Part shown: piece after piece, positions 1 through 9,005 of the stretch
Layout: every line of letters begins with the position of its first letter
Numbering within the stretch: position 1 is the stretch's first letter
From: BJGV01 sp003230615
GTDB taxonomy: Bacteria > Pseudomonadota > Gammaproteobacteria > Burkholderiales > Nitrosomonadaceae
Length of the DNA: 64,000 nucleotides
Direction of reading: 5' to 3'
NCBI GenBank assembly: GCA_963663215.1
Contig: OY760140.1
Coordinates: 1,798,001 to 1,862,000 of the forward strand
The notes under the pieces: generated by a model
Told to the model about the DNA's origin: nothing
The model's input: only the letters and a program-made list of their open reading frames with translations
The model's database searches: none
Program-made: the position numbers and the translations under genes

Positions 1-2
1 TT

Positions 3-911
3 AATATGATGGAATTGATCCGTAACATTGCAACTGAGCATAGTGGATTTTCTGTATTTGCTGGAGTAGGCGAACGCACCCGCGAAGGAAACGACTTCTA
101 CCATGAAATGAAAGACTCTAACGTGCTCGATAAAGTGGCGCTAGTTTACGGACAAATGAACGAGCCTCCTGGTAATAGGCTGCGTGTAGCCCTGACCGGT
201 TTAACCATGGCTGAGCATTTCCGTGATGAAGGCCGAGATGTGCTTTTGTTTATAGACAATATTTATCGTTTCACGCTTGCTGGAACAGAAGTGTCGGCCC
301 TGCTGGGCCGTATGCCCTCTGCAGTGGGATACCAGCCAACGTTGGCTGAAGAAATGGGGCGCTTGCAAGAGCGGATTACTTCTACCAAATCTGGTTCGAT
401 CACGTCGATTCAAGCCGTGTATGTGCCAGCGGATGATTTGACTGACCCCTCCCCTGCAACCACCTTTGGGCACTTAGATGCAACCGTCGTGCTATCACGT
501 GACATTGCTTCGCTAGGAATCTATCCAGCAGTGGATCCGCTTGATTCTACATCACGTCAGCTTGACCCTTTGGTAATCGGCGAAGAGCATTACAATACCG
601 CGCGCGATGTGCAGCAAACACTGCAACGTTACAAGGAACTACGTGACATCATTGCTATTTTGGGAATGGATGAACTTTCTCCCGAAGACAAGCTAGCAGT
701 AGCGAGGGCACGGAAGATTCAACGTTTTCTATCGCAACCGTTTAATGTGGCAGAAGTGTTCACCGGTTCACCCGGAAAATACGTATCACTGAAAGAAACC
801 ATCAAAGGTTTTAATGGTATCGTTAATGGCGATTATGATGAACTGCCAGAACAGGCCTTCTACATGGTTGGTGGGATAGAAGAGACAGTTGAAAAGGCGA
901 AGAATATTTAG
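3..911 (+). CDS. atpD: ATP synthase F1 subunit beta, C-terminal part (cut by window start)
   Basis: This is the catalytic beta subunit of F1Fo-ATP synthase, which makes ATP from ADP and phosphate at the cytoplasmic face of the inner membrane. The reading frame is open from base 3, so the 5' third including the Walker A loop lies outside the window. Visible family landmarks are the GERTREGNDFYHEM segment, the Walker B stretch VLLFIDNIYRF, the SALLGRMPSAVGYQPTL catalytic loop and the DELSPED equivalent of the DELSEED lever that touches subunit gamma. The C-terminus ends normally in VEKAKNI with a TAG stop. atpC follows after 13 bases, the usual end of an atp operon. Confidence 0.97.
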   Translation, partial: NMMELIRNIATEHSGFSVFAGVGERTREGNDFYHEMKDSNVLDKVALVYGQMNEPPGNRLRVALTGLTMAEHFRDEGRDVLLFIDNIYRFTLAGTEVSALLGRMPSAVGYQPTLAEEMGRLQERITSTKSGSITSIQAVYVPADDLTDPSPATTFGHLDATVVLSRDIASLGIYPAVDPLDSTSRQLDPLVIGEEHYNTARDVQQTLQRYKELRDIIAILGMDELSPEDKLAVARARKIQRFLSQPFNVAEVFTGSPGKYVSLKETIKGFNGIVNGDYDELPEQAFYMVGGIEETVEKAKNI

Positions 912-924
912 TAAGAGTTAAGCT

Positions 925-1350
925 ATGGCAATGACAATACATGTAGACGTGGTAAGTGCTGAGCAAGCCGTTTTTTCCGGGCTTGCGGAGGCTGTCATTG
1001 TGCCGGCACAAATGGGTGAAGTGGGCATTTATCCCCGTCATGCGCCATTGATTACAAGAATAAAACCTGGATCGGTACGGATTAGAGTACCCAATCAGTC
1101 TGAGGAGGAGGTAATTTATGTTTCTGGTGGAATGCTGGAAGTTCAGCCCAGTGTGGTAACTATTCTTGCTGACACTGCCGTGCGTGGCGCTGATCTAGAT
1201 GAGGCCAAAGCCCTCGAAGCTAAAGCACGTGCAGAGGAAGCTATGAAAGATCAATCCTCTAAGATAGATTACGCCCGCGCCCAGGCTGAGTTGGCTGAAT
1301 CTGTTGCGCAGATAGCAGCGATTGAAAAATTGAGAAAACGTTCGCACTGA
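925..1350 (+). CDS. atpC: ATP synthase F1 subunit epsilon
   Basis: This is the epsilon subunit of F1Fo-ATP synthase, part of the central stalk and an inhibitor of ATP hydrolysis. The 141-residue length fits the family. The N-terminal half is the beta sandwich (MTIHVDVVSAEQAVFSG, then GEVGIYPRHAPLIT) and the C-terminal half is the alanine- and glutamate-rich helical hairpin. It lies 13 bases after atpD and is closed by a strong terminator, so it is the last gene of the atp operon. The ATG at 925 fits the conserved N-terminus. Confidence 0.97.
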   Translation: MAMTIHVDVVSAEQAVFSGLAEAVIVPAQMGEVGIYPRHAPLITRIKPGSVRIRVPNQSEEEVIYVSGGMLEVQPSVVTILADTAVRGADLDEAKALEAKARAEEAMKDQSSKIDYARAQAELAESVAQIAAIEKLRKRSH

Positions 1351-1367
1351 GCTTTATTTGTACCTAG

Positions 1368-1398
1368 AAAAGGCGGCAAAAGCCGCCTTTTTATTTTT
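1368..1398 (+). terminator. Rho-independent terminator after atpC
   Basis: A perfect 10-bp stem (AAAAGGCGGC pairing with GCCGCCTTTT) closes a four-base AAAA loop and runs into a T-rich tract. It lies 18 bases after the atpC stop and ends the atp operon. Confidence 0.93.
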
Positions 1399-1525
1399 CC
1401 ACGATAATTTCTGCATAAAGTAGAAATTAAAGTTAAACTTTATACTATCTCATCCGATTAATTACATTGTAATCAAGTTATCGCTTGATGAGTTCCATTG
1501 TGAATCACTTTTTACGATTGGTCGT

Positions 1526-2923
1526 TTGCCCAATAATGCCGTGCAAAATCTGAATATTGTCATTCTAGCAGCTGGACTCGGAAAGCGTATGTACTCGACT
1601 TTACCCAAGGTTTTGCACCTGGTAGCAGGAAAGTCATTGCTTTCTCATGTACTTGGCACGGCTCATGCATTATCGCCGCAAAAAGTTTGTGTGGTATATG
1701 GACATGGAAACGAAACTGTTCCGAAAACGATAGCCAATAATGAGCTTATTTGGGTAAAACAGAAGCCACAATTAGGTACTGGACATGCGCTGATGCAATG
1801 CCTGCCACATTTAGACGAAAAAGGTATTACACTGGTGTTATATGGTGATGTGCCGTTAATCAGAGTTGAAACACTACAGATGTTAATAACGACTGCTTCG
1901 GCAGAAAATTTGGCTTTGCTGACAGTAGAACTAAACGAGCCGTCGGGCTATGGCAGAATCATGCGTGAGATTGGAACGGGTAAGATTTCTGCTATTGTAG
2001 AAGAAAAAGACGCTAGCACAGCGCAGCGACAAATCCACGAAACTAACACTGGCATCATGGTGGTTCCTAACGCATGTTTACATGATTGGTTGCCCAAACT
2101 AGAAAACAAAAACGCACAAAAAGAATATTACCTCACCGACATTGTAGCGATGGCGGCTACTGCTGGCGTCAAAATAGAGGCAGCGCATCCATCGCATACC
2201 TGGGAGGTGTTGGGTGTCAATAGCAAGGTGCAATTGGCAACACTTGAACGAATTCACCAAAACGAATATGCAAATAAATTGCTCGAACAAGGTGTGACCT
2301 TGGCCGATCCTTCGCGTATTGATGTTCGCGGGCAGCTTGATTGTGGTAAAGATGTGGAAATAGATATTAACTGTATTTTCGAGGGTTTAGTGGAGATAGG
2401 TGATGGCGTGAGAATAGGCGCTAACAGCATATTGAAAAATGTGAAGGTTGAAGCAGACACAATAATTTTTCCATTTAGTCTGATCGAAAACGCTGATATT
2501 GGAAAAAGTTGTCGTATCGGTCCGTTAGCCCGAATTCGTCCAGGAACGAGACTTGGCAGCAAAGTCCATGTCGGCAACTTCGTGGAAGTCAAGAATAGCA
2601 GTATCGCTACCGGTAGCAAGGCAAATCACTTAACCTACATCGGTGATACAACGATCGGTAAAAATGTAAATGTCGGTGCTGGCACAATTACCTGTAACTA
2701 CGATGGGGCCAACAAGTTCCAGACTATCATTGAGGACAATGTTTTTATTGGTTCGGATACGCAATTAATTGCTCCTGTGAAGATAGCAAAAGGTTCCACT
2801 ATAGGTGCAGGGTCGACCATTACCAGGGATACGCCACCGGAGGAGTTAACCTTGTCACGCGCCAAGCAGATGAGTGTTGCTGGATGGAAGCGACCTGTGA
2901 AAAAAGAGAGAGATAAAGAATGA
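1526..2923 (+). CDS. glmU: Bifunctional GlcNAc-1-P uridyltransferase / GlcN-1-P acetyltransferase
   Basis: GlmU acetylates glucosamine-1-phosphate and then transfers UMP to make UDP-GlcNAc, the precursor of peptidoglycan and LPS. The N-terminal nucleotidyltransferase signature LAAGLGKRMYSTLPK is clear. From about residue 230 the protein becomes a left-handed beta-helix of hexapeptide repeats, including NFVEVKNSSI and GAGTITCNYDGANK. The 465-residue length is normal. The start is uncertain: TTG at 1526 gives this length, while GTG at 1541 (MQNLNIVILAAG) is closer to the usual N-terminus, and neither has a good Shine-Dalgarno sequence. glmS follows 65 bases downstream, pairing two steps of one pathway. 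Confidence 0.95.
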   Translation: MPNNAVQNLNIVILAAGLGKRMYSTLPKVLHLVAGKSLLSHVLGTAHALSPQKVCVVYGHGNETVPKTIANNELIWVKQKPQLGTGHALMQCLPHLDEKGITLVLYGDVPLIRVETLQMLITTASAENLALLTVELNEPSGYGRIMREIGTGKISAIVEEKDASTAQRQIHETNTGIMVVPNACLHDWLPKLENKNAQKEYYLTDIVAMAATAGVKIEAAHPSHTWEVLGVNSKVQLATLERIHQNEYANKLLEQGVTLADPSRIDVRGQLDCGKDVEIDINCIFEGLVEIGDGVRIGANSILKNVKVEADTIIFPFSLIENADIGKSCRIGPLARIRPGTRLGSKVHVGNFVEVKNSSIATGSKANHLTYIGDTTIGKNVNVGAGTITCNYDGANKFQTIIEDNVFIGSDTQLIAPVKIAKGSTIGAGSTITRDTPPEELTLSRAKQMSVAGWKRPVKKERDKE

Positions 2924-2988
2924 AACACGAAACAGTGAATTTGCTGCCGTCTTACAGTTATAGAACTTAGCGACAAGGAAAATCGTCC

Positions 2989-4836
2989 ATGTGTGGCATA
3001 GTTGGTGCAATAGCACAAAATAATATTGTCCCTACCTTACTAGAAGGTCTACACCGCCTCGAATATCGTGGTTACGATTCTGCTGGAATTGCGTTGCTGA
3101 ATGGTGAATTGTGTCGATTACGTACCACTGGACGGGTTGCAAAACTTAGTAGGCTTGCTAACGAGCAGCAGTTTCAAGGTGAGATCGGTATCGCTCACAC
3201 CCGATGGGCTACACATGGCGCACCTTCTGAGCGTAATGCTCACCCCCACCTTTCCGGTGAGGCATCGAAGGTCGCTGTGGTACATAACGGTATCATCGAA
3301 AATCATGAGGTGTTGCATCAACGCTTGCAAGCTGCAGGTTTTGAGTTTGTTTCTGACACTGATACTGAAGTTATCGCCCATCTCATCACGCATCACTTAA
3401 AGAAAGCCCCTGATTTATTTGAGGCCGTGTGCCGATCGGTTGTTGAATTGCAAGGCGCTTATGCTATTGCTGTAATGGAAGAGACGCATCCGGAGCATAT
3501 AGTTGTTTCTCGCAATGGTGCGCCGCTGCTGCTGGGGATAGGTGAAGACGGGCACTATGCCGCCTCCGATGCCTCCGCCCTGCTGCAAGTTACCAAACGC
3601 ATGATCTACTTGGAAGAGGGTGATGTGGCTGAGCTGCGTCGAGATGGTTACCGCATCGTTAGTTGTCTTGGGGGTGGGTCGTATAAGGAGGTGACACGAG
3701 CTGTACACGAAAGTGAGCTCACCAATGAGGCGGTGGAGATGGGTCCCTATGCTCACTTCATGCAAAAAGAAATATTCGAGCAACCAGGTGCGGTGGCAAA
3801 TACGCTGGAAATAGTGCTCAATGCTCGCTCCATTTCTCCTCGATTGTTTGGAAGTGAAGCGGAAAATATTTTCAAACAGACCGAGGGCATCCTGATACTT
3901 GCCTGTGGCACTAGCTATCACGCTGGTCTGGTTGCCCGTTACTGGCTTGAATCAGTGGCTGGATTGACTTGCAACGTCGAGATTGCAAGCGAATACCGCT
4001 ACCGTGATCCAGTTTCTCAATCCAAATCACTAGTAGTGGGAATTTCACAGTCAGGGGAGACCGCAGATACTTTGGCTGCGCTCAGTTACGCTAAATCATT
4101 AGGGCATCGCCATAGTCTTGCTATCTGCAATATGGCGGAAAGTGCACTTGTGAGGCAAGCCAATTTACGTTTTCTCACGCGTGCCGGACCAGAAATTGGT
4201 GTGGCCTCCACCAAGGCATTCACCACGCAGTTAGCAGCGCTGATGTTGCTTACTATGACATTAGCGAAACTGCGCGGTAAATTATCCGGTGAGCGTGAAC
4301 TTGAAATGATTGCCGCACTACGCCACCTGCCCGTTGCACTACAGCATGCGCTGCAAGTGGAGGTGCAGGTCAAGGCCTGGGCTGAAAGATTTTCCCAAAA
4401 GCGTCATGCCCTGTTTCTCGGACGCGGCATTCATTATCCCATTGCGATGGAAGGTGCGCTCAAACTCAAGGAAATTTCCTATGTTCATGCTGAAGCTTAC
4501 GCCGCAGGCGAATTGAAACATGGCCCTCTTGCTTTGGTAGATAAGGACATGCCCGTAGTTGCCATTGCTCCCAACGATACGTTGCTAGAGAAACTTAAAT
4601 CCAATTTACAGGAAGTGCACGCACGTGGGGGGGAGCTCTATGTCTTTGCAGATGCTGACTCTCGTATTCAGGAAAGCGAAGGGCTCCATGTTATCCGTAT
4701 GGCTGAGCACGCAGGGTTGCTCAGCCCTATCCTTCACACCGTTCCACTACAGCTACTTGCCTACCATGTCGCCCTACAAAAAGGTACCGATATTGATAAG
4801 CCACGAAACTTGGCGAAATCGGTAACGGTAGAATAA
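2989..4836 (+). CDS. glmS: Glutamine-fructose-6-phosphate aminotransferase (isomerising)
   Basis: GlmS makes glucosamine-6-phosphate from fructose-6-phosphate and glutamine, the first step toward UDP-GlcNAc. The N-terminal nucleophile Cys2 (MCGIVGAIAQ) and the glutaminase motifs (LEYRGYDSAG, HTRWATHG) open the protein. Two SIS sugar-isomerase domains follow (ACGTSYHAG, SQSGETADT, LGRGIHYPIAMEGALKLKE), and it ends in the standard DKPRNLAKSVTVE. The 615 residues match the family. It is likely co-transcribed with glmU. No glmS ribozyme is expected in this group and none was seen. Confidence 0.97.
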   Translation: MCGIVGAIAQNNIVPTLLEGLHRLEYRGYDSAGIALLNGELCRLRTTGRVAKLSRLANEQQFQGEIGIAHTRWATHGAPSERNAHPHLSGEASKVAVVHNGIIENHEVLHQRLQAAGFEFVSDTDTEVIAHLITHHLKKAPDLFEAVCRSVVELQGAYAIAVMEETHPEHIVVSRNGAPLLLGIGEDGHYAASDASALLQVTKRMIYLEEGDVAELRRDGYRIVSCLGGGSYKEVTRAVHESELTNEAVEMGPYAHFMQKEIFEQPGAVANTLEIVLNARSISPRLFGSEAENIFKQTEGILILACGTSYHAGLVARYWLESVAGLTCNVEIASEYRYRDPVSQSKSLVVGISQSGETADTLAALSYAKSLGHRHSLAICNMAESALVRQANLRFLTRAGPEIGVASTKAFTTQLAALMLLTMTLAKLRGKLSGERELEMIAALRHLPVALQHALQVEVQVKAWAERFSQKRHALFLGRGIHYPIAMEGALKLKEISYVHAEAYAAGELKHGPLALVDKDMPVVAIAPNDTLLEKLKSNLQEVHARGGELYVFADADSRIQESEGLHVIRMAEHAGLLSPILHTVPLQLLAYHVALQKGTDIDKPRNLAKSVTVE

Positions 4837-5224
4837 TTTAGTTTGGGGCATTTAATGCTCAATTTTACGCTGGTTGTTTTTATTTTTTCCAGTTTACTCA
4901 TACAATTTCGAGTTATCAAAGTTTAGCGTTTTGTTTATGTTTAAGTCGGAGCGTATCTGGAATTCTGGTATCTAGTTTTTCTTGTTGCGTTGTTTCTGGC
5001 TATAGATATTAAACCATACGCCGATAGATACACTATCTAAAATATCTAAGCGTTATATCTGTACCTACATTGTCGCTATCCTTGGATATGATAACCTGAT
5101 AAAAGAATGCAACAGAATTTATTCTTGCAAGATAACAACCAAAACTTAGTTTAAGCAATGAGGTTGGAATTGCGATGTTTGCTTGTAGTAAGACGAAAAA
5201 CAATAAATTGATTGGAGAAGACCT
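4837..5224 (+). other. Intergenic region between glmS and the nucleotide-sugar genes
   Basis: No coding region was recognised in these 388 bases. A short imperfect stem-loop just after glmS (about 4846-4860) lacks a clean T tract and is only a weak terminator candidate. The tract must hold the promoter for the sugar dehydrogenase. No sigma-54 motif like those at 8817 or 39213 was found. Confidence 0.5.
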
Positions 5225-6505
5225 ATGAGCGTAGTAGCTGTGGTTGGTTTGGGATATGTCGGGCTACCTTTAGCAGTTGAATTTGGTAAAAAAGGAAAAA
5301 CTATAGGCTATGACCCTTCCAGTAGCAAAATCGAGAGTTATAAACGTTATGTCGATCCGACTGGTGAAGTTTCATGTGATGACCTGCAAGCTGCAAAGAA
5401 TCTAACTGTAACTACCGATCCAGCCGAGTTGTCTTTGGCTGACTATATTGTAGTTTCGGTTCCCACACCAGTAGACCTTGCTCATAAGCCTGATTTCACA
5501 TCGCTTATTAATGCGAGTGAAACTATTGCAAGGCATATGAAACATTGTGTCATAGTTACCTATGAGTCTACAGTTTATCCTGGAGCGACTGAGGAAATTT
5601 GCGTTCCAGTTTTAGAGAAGCATTCGGGCATGAAATGGAAAAAAGATTTTCACGTTGGTTTTTCTCCAGAAAGGATCAACCCTGGGGACAAAAAACATAC
5701 ACTTACAGCAATCGTAAAGGTTGTGGCAGGGGATGATGATGATACCCTAGAGAAAATCGCCGTACTCTATGAATCTGTAATAATCGCTGGTGTACACCGC
5801 ACATCAAGTATTAAGGTTGCTGAAGCTGCAAAAGTTATCGAAAACACACAGCGTGACCTTAACATTGCATTGATGAACGAGTTAGCCATTATTTTTGATA
5901 GGTTAGAAATTGATTCATTAGAGGTCTTGCAGGCCGCCGGCACCAAATGGAATTTTCTTCCCTTTCGTCCCGGTTTAGTAGGGGGGCACTGCATTGGTGT
6001 GGATCCCTATTATCTTACCCACAAGGCAGAAATGATTGGATACAGCCCCCAGGTGATCTTAGCAGGGCGTCGAATTAACGACAGTATGGCAAAGTTTGTC
6101 GCAGAACAAACAATAAAGCAGCTTATTAAATCTAATTGTAATGTCAAAGGTGCGAAAGTAAATGTGCTTGGGCTTACGTTCAAAGAAAATTGCCCCGATT
6201 TGAGAAACTCTAAAGTCGCTGAGTTGATATATGAACTAAAATCTTACGGAGTTGAGCTGCATATTCATGACCCTATAGCGGATGCTAAAGAAGCACGTCA
6301 TGAATATGGCATAGAACTTGAATCGTGGGAGAGTCTCCCGCGTGCTGATGTGATTATTGTTGCGGTGTCTCACCAAGAATTTATTGAGAGGCCAATATCT
6401 GATCTTCAATCCAAGGTTGTTGAGAGGGGATGCTTCATTGATGTTAAATCCCAGTTTGACCAAAAAGTACTTAATGAAATTGGCCTTAGTGTCTGGCGAC
6501 TCTAA
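5225..6505 (+). CDS. tviB: Nucleotide-sugar dehydrogenase, TviB/WbpA type
   Basis: This is a UDP-N-acetylhexosamine 6-dehydrogenase that oxidises C6 of the sugar nucleotide to a uronate using NAD. The N-terminal Rossmann motif is VVGLGYVGLPLA. The catalytic cysteine lies in PGLVGGHCIGVDPYY near residue 260. The C-terminal UDP-binding domain has LGLTFKENCPDLRNSK. The 426-residue length is normal. An AG-rich Shine-Dalgarno sequence precedes the ATG. The paired epimerase follows after 26 bases, as in Vi antigen and exosortase-linked polysaccharide loci. Whether the product is a GlcNAc, GalNAc or ManNAc uronate cannot be told from sequence. Confidence 0.9.
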   Translation: MSVVAVVGLGYVGLPLAVEFGKKGKTIGYDPSSSKIESYKRYVDPTGEVSCDDLQAAKNLTVTTDPAELSLADYIVVSVPTPVDLAHKPDFTSLINASETIARHMKHCVIVTYESTVYPGATEEICVPVLEKHSGMKWKKDFHVGFSPERINPGDKKHTLTAIVKVVAGDDDDTLEKIAVLYESVIIAGVHRTSSIKVAEAAKVIENTQRDLNIALMNELAIIFDRLEIDSLEVLQAAGTKWNFLPFRPGLVGGHCIGVDPYYLTHKAEMIGYSPQVILAGRRINDSMAKFVAEQTIKQLIKSNCNVKGAKVNVLGLTFKENCPDLRNSKVAELIYELKSYGVELHIHDPIADAKEARHEYGIELESWESLPRADVIIVAVSHQEFIERPISDLQSKVVERGCFIDVKSQFDQKVLNEIGLSVWRL

Positions 6506-6531
6506 ATTAAAAGAAAAAGAGTAAGTCGGAA

Positions 6532-7563
6532 ATGACAAGATATCAGAGCTCTCAACGGCATTTGAAAGAGCATCAATATTGCTGGTTAATCACAGGTGTT
6601 GCTGGCTTTATCGGATCCAATTTATTGCAGGCACTGCTCAAGCTAAACCAAAGAGTAATTGGGCTGGACAATTTTTCAACTGGCTACATGCACAATCTTG
6701 ATCAGGTAAAGGAGCAGGTACGAACACAGGCTTGGCTTAATTTTAGATTTATTGAAGGGGATATCTGTCAGCTAGAAGATTGTATAAAGGCCTGCTACAA
6801 GGTGGACTATGTCTTGCATCATGCAGCTCTAGGGTCTGTGCCGCGCTCAATTGAAGCACCCATTCTGACAAACGAGAACAATATTTCTGGATTCGTGCAT
6901 ATGTTAGTGGCATCGAGAGATGCTTCTGTGAAACGTTTTGTTTATGCAGCATCCAGTTCAACTTATGGTGACAATCCTGATTTACCTAAAGTGGAATCGA
7001 TGATAGGTCGACCACTTTCACCGTATGCAGTCACTAAGTATGTCAACGAGCTTTATGCTGAAGTTTTTTCTAGTTGTTATGGTACTGATTCCATAGGGCT
7101 GCGATATTTCAATGTTTTTGGTCCAAGGCAAGACCCGAATGGTGCTTATGCTGCTGTGATCCCACAATGGATTGCTGCCCTTATTGAAGGTCAAGTCCTT
7201 CGAATAAATGGTGATGGGGAAACCAGTCGGGATTTCTGCTATATAGAGAACGTTGTTCAGGTAAACATTCTTGCAGCGTTGACTGATGCTGCTGAGGCGG
7301 CCAATCAAGTGTATAACGTAGCGCTCAACGAACGAACAAGTCTTAACCAGCTCTATGAAATGATACGTTCTTTGTTGGTGAGAAAATTTCCGTACTTGAA
7401 GAAGCATAAGCCGGAGTACGTGGCATTTCGTGAGGGCGATGTTCGTCATTCGCAAGCTGATATTTCCAAGGCCACCAGGTTGTTAGGTTATACACCAACT
7501 CATCGAATTGATGAGGGGCTTAAGCAAGCATTAGACTGGTACATCGCTCATGTTGTAGCTTAA
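6532..7563 (+). CDS. tviC: UDP-N-acetylglucosamine 4-epimerase family, TviC/WbpP type
   Basis: This is an extended short-chain dehydrogenase that interconverts UDP-GlcNAc(A) and UDP-GalNAc(A) by C4 epimerisation for exopolysaccharide synthesis. The N-terminal NAD motif is ITGVAGFIGSNL. The catalytic serine stretch is AASSSTYGD and the YxxxK pair is YAVTK. RYFNVFGPRQDPNGAYAAVIP is the substrate-side signature of the WbpP/TviC branch. The 343 residues fit. It is translationally close to the upstream dehydrogenase. No glycosyltransferase or exosortase lies in this window, so the two genes are either an outlying part of a larger polysaccharide system or serve it in trans. Confidence 0.9.
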   Translation: MTRYQSSQRHLKEHQYCWLITGVAGFIGSNLLQALLKLNQRVIGLDNFSTGYMHNLDQVKEQVRTQAWLNFRFIEGDICQLEDCIKACYKVDYVLHHAALGSVPRSIEAPILTNENNISGFVHMLVASRDASVKRFVYAASSSTYGDNPDLPKVESMIGRPLSPYAVTKYVNELYAEVFSSCYGTDSIGLRYFNVFGPRQDPNGAYAAVIPQWIAALIEGQVLRINGDGETSRDFCYIENVVQVNILAALTDAAEAANQVYNVALNERTSLNQLYEMIRSLLVRKFPYLKKHKPEYVAFREGDVRHSQADISKATRLLGYTPTHRIDEGLKQALDWYIAHVVA

Positions 7564-7838
7564 GTTTTCCCTTAATTTTTTCTTAGAAACAGATTAATCT
7601 TTAATAAAGTACGGTTGTTACCAATAACAAAACTAGCAATTGTTGCTGACTGATAGTCATCTAGTGTCCAATATTTCATTGCACATTTGTTGATTATGAT
7701 CTTAAAAATCAATGGAAAACTAGTTGGTGAGCAAACTTGGACTTGTTAGTTAATCTAAGCCTTGCTAAATTACCGATAGAATGTGAGAACGGTTTGTTGA
7801 GATGTTTATATAATTAATGTGGCGATGCAAACGACAGT

Positions 7839-8701
7839 TCAACTACCAGATACATGGGGGCGATATGGGTGGATTCGCTTCTTATAGAGCTTCCTGATCT
7901 TCTTTACATAGTTCTTTGTCTCGGGATAAGGTGGGATTCCGTTGTACCTTTTAACAGTTCCTTCTCCTGCATTATATGCTGCGGTAACCAAAGTCACATT
8001 GCCCTTGAAGAATGTCAACAACCATTGTAGGTAGGCCAGACCGCCCTTAATGTTATCTTCTGCATCAAAAGAATTCTTAACGTGAAAGCGCTTTGCAGTT
8101 GCAGGAATAAGTTGCATTAGGCCCTGTGCGTTCTTAGGCGATACTGCGCGCACATTAAATCCAGATTCAACAGAGATGATAGCCATTACCAGCTGTGGGT
8201 CTACCGCATAAAGTGGAGACAGTTTGGTCACTAGTTTGGAGATATAATTGTTGGGATAAGTCACTTTTTTCCCATTTGCCGTTTGTTGAAGGGGCGCTTC
8301 TAACAAGCAGGGTGGAAACGATACTGATGCAGAGGCCTTGGTATAAAGCCCCATTTTTTGAGCGTGAGTGTGTCCTTGTTTTTGGCCATAGCAAATAAAT
8401 GTGCAGCTATACTATCGTTTTTCAAAACACCGTGTCCATTGGCATACATCCATCCAAGAAAGAATTGTGCGTCAGCATCGCCCATCTTTGCTGCTTTGCA
8501 ATAAAGCGTAGCAGCTTTAGCATGATTCCGCCGGACACCTTCAGCGTGTTCGTATTTTAGAGCAATCAATACTAATTCTTTGGGATTTTCAGAATTTGGT
8601 GAATAAGGAAGCTTAAACAATAAACCGTCCGCAGCCACTGCATGGCCGAGCCAGAAGGGCAACAAACTCAACGGCACGAACAATCTGAAATAAATAGACA
8701 T
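7839..8701 (-). pseudogene. Sel1-repeat / SLT lytic transglycosylase, frame broken at an A6 run
   Basis: The N-terminal frame (from 8701) has a signal peptide (about residues 1-24, ending AVAADG) and Sel1-like repeats (ALKYEHAEGVRRNHAKAA, AQFFLGWMYANGHGV). The C-terminal frame (to 7839) is an SLT domain with the catalytic-glutamate motif AIISVESGFN, then AQGLMQLIPATAKRF and AAYNAGEGTVKRY. The two frames meet at a run of six A on the coding strand (8354-8359), and a seventh A would join them. The enzyme would cut peptidoglycan in the periplasm. A base-calling error, a real deletion or -1 slippage on the A run could each explain the break. It has its own sigma-54-type promoter and lies next to the HPr-rel-A genes. 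Confidence 0.85.
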
Positions 8702-8712
8702 TATGTAGCGTT

Positions 8713-8912
8713 TAAAATGTGTATAGAAAATAATGCTAATACTATTCAGTGTGGAATTCTGTGTGAGAAATCACAATGTATTATATGCACCCATATGAGT
8801 CAGAATAAATAAATATTAGCAATTTCTGTGCCACTACTTAATTCTTGTTTATATACAGGCAGGTAATCGAAATGAACGAAAAAAGAGAGAGCTAGTGTAA
8901 GTAAATCCGACA
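8713..8912 (-). promoter_or_regulatory. Upstream control region shared with 39091-39308 (copy 1)
   Basis: This 200-bp tract upstream of the lytic transglycosylase aligns collinearly with the tract upstream of the twin-arginine protein gene. Matching blocks lie at 8731-8783 (leader, 48 of 53 identical including 27 in a row), 8819-8833 (promoter), 8852-8858 and 8895-8912. The spacing between the outer three blocks differs by at most one base between copies. The leader block holds an inverted repeat TGTGA-N4-TCACA. The distal block reads TGTCGGATTT on the minus strand and is a candidate activator site. Confidence 0.8.
8817..8833 (-). promoter_or_regulatory. Sigma-54 (-24/-12) promoter for the lytic transglycosylase gene
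   Basis: The minus strand reads TGGCACAGAAATTGCTA, a near-perfect RpoN promoter with GG and GC twelve bases apart. It lies about 116 bases before the start codon at 8701. The equivalent position in the second copy keeps GG and GC. A sigma-54 activator must exist elsewhere in the genome. In exosortase organisms PrsR is the usual candidate, but that is inference. Confidence 0.83.
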
Positions 8913-9005
8913 ATTCCAGGCTAGAATTCCTAGATCTAGTGCGATAGAGAAGTACGTTTCTCAGATTTATGCTCAGTTGTAATTCTCATCATTGGAGAGC
9001 AGAAA

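Noticed and set aside
2900..2988. glmS ribozyme
   Set aside because: The gap before glmS is only 65 bases and too short for the ribozyme, which is known from Gram-positive bacteria.
8354..8359. Programmed -1 frameshift on A6 joining the Sel1 and SLT frames
   Set aside because: Possible in principle, but four other genes break in the same way at other homopolymers, so error or slippage mutation is simpler. No stimulating stem-loop was identified.
8759..8775. TGTGA-N4-TCACA in the shared leader as a CRP site
   Set aside because: CRP half-sites are six bases apart, here four. The repeat is better treated as part of the conserved leader block.
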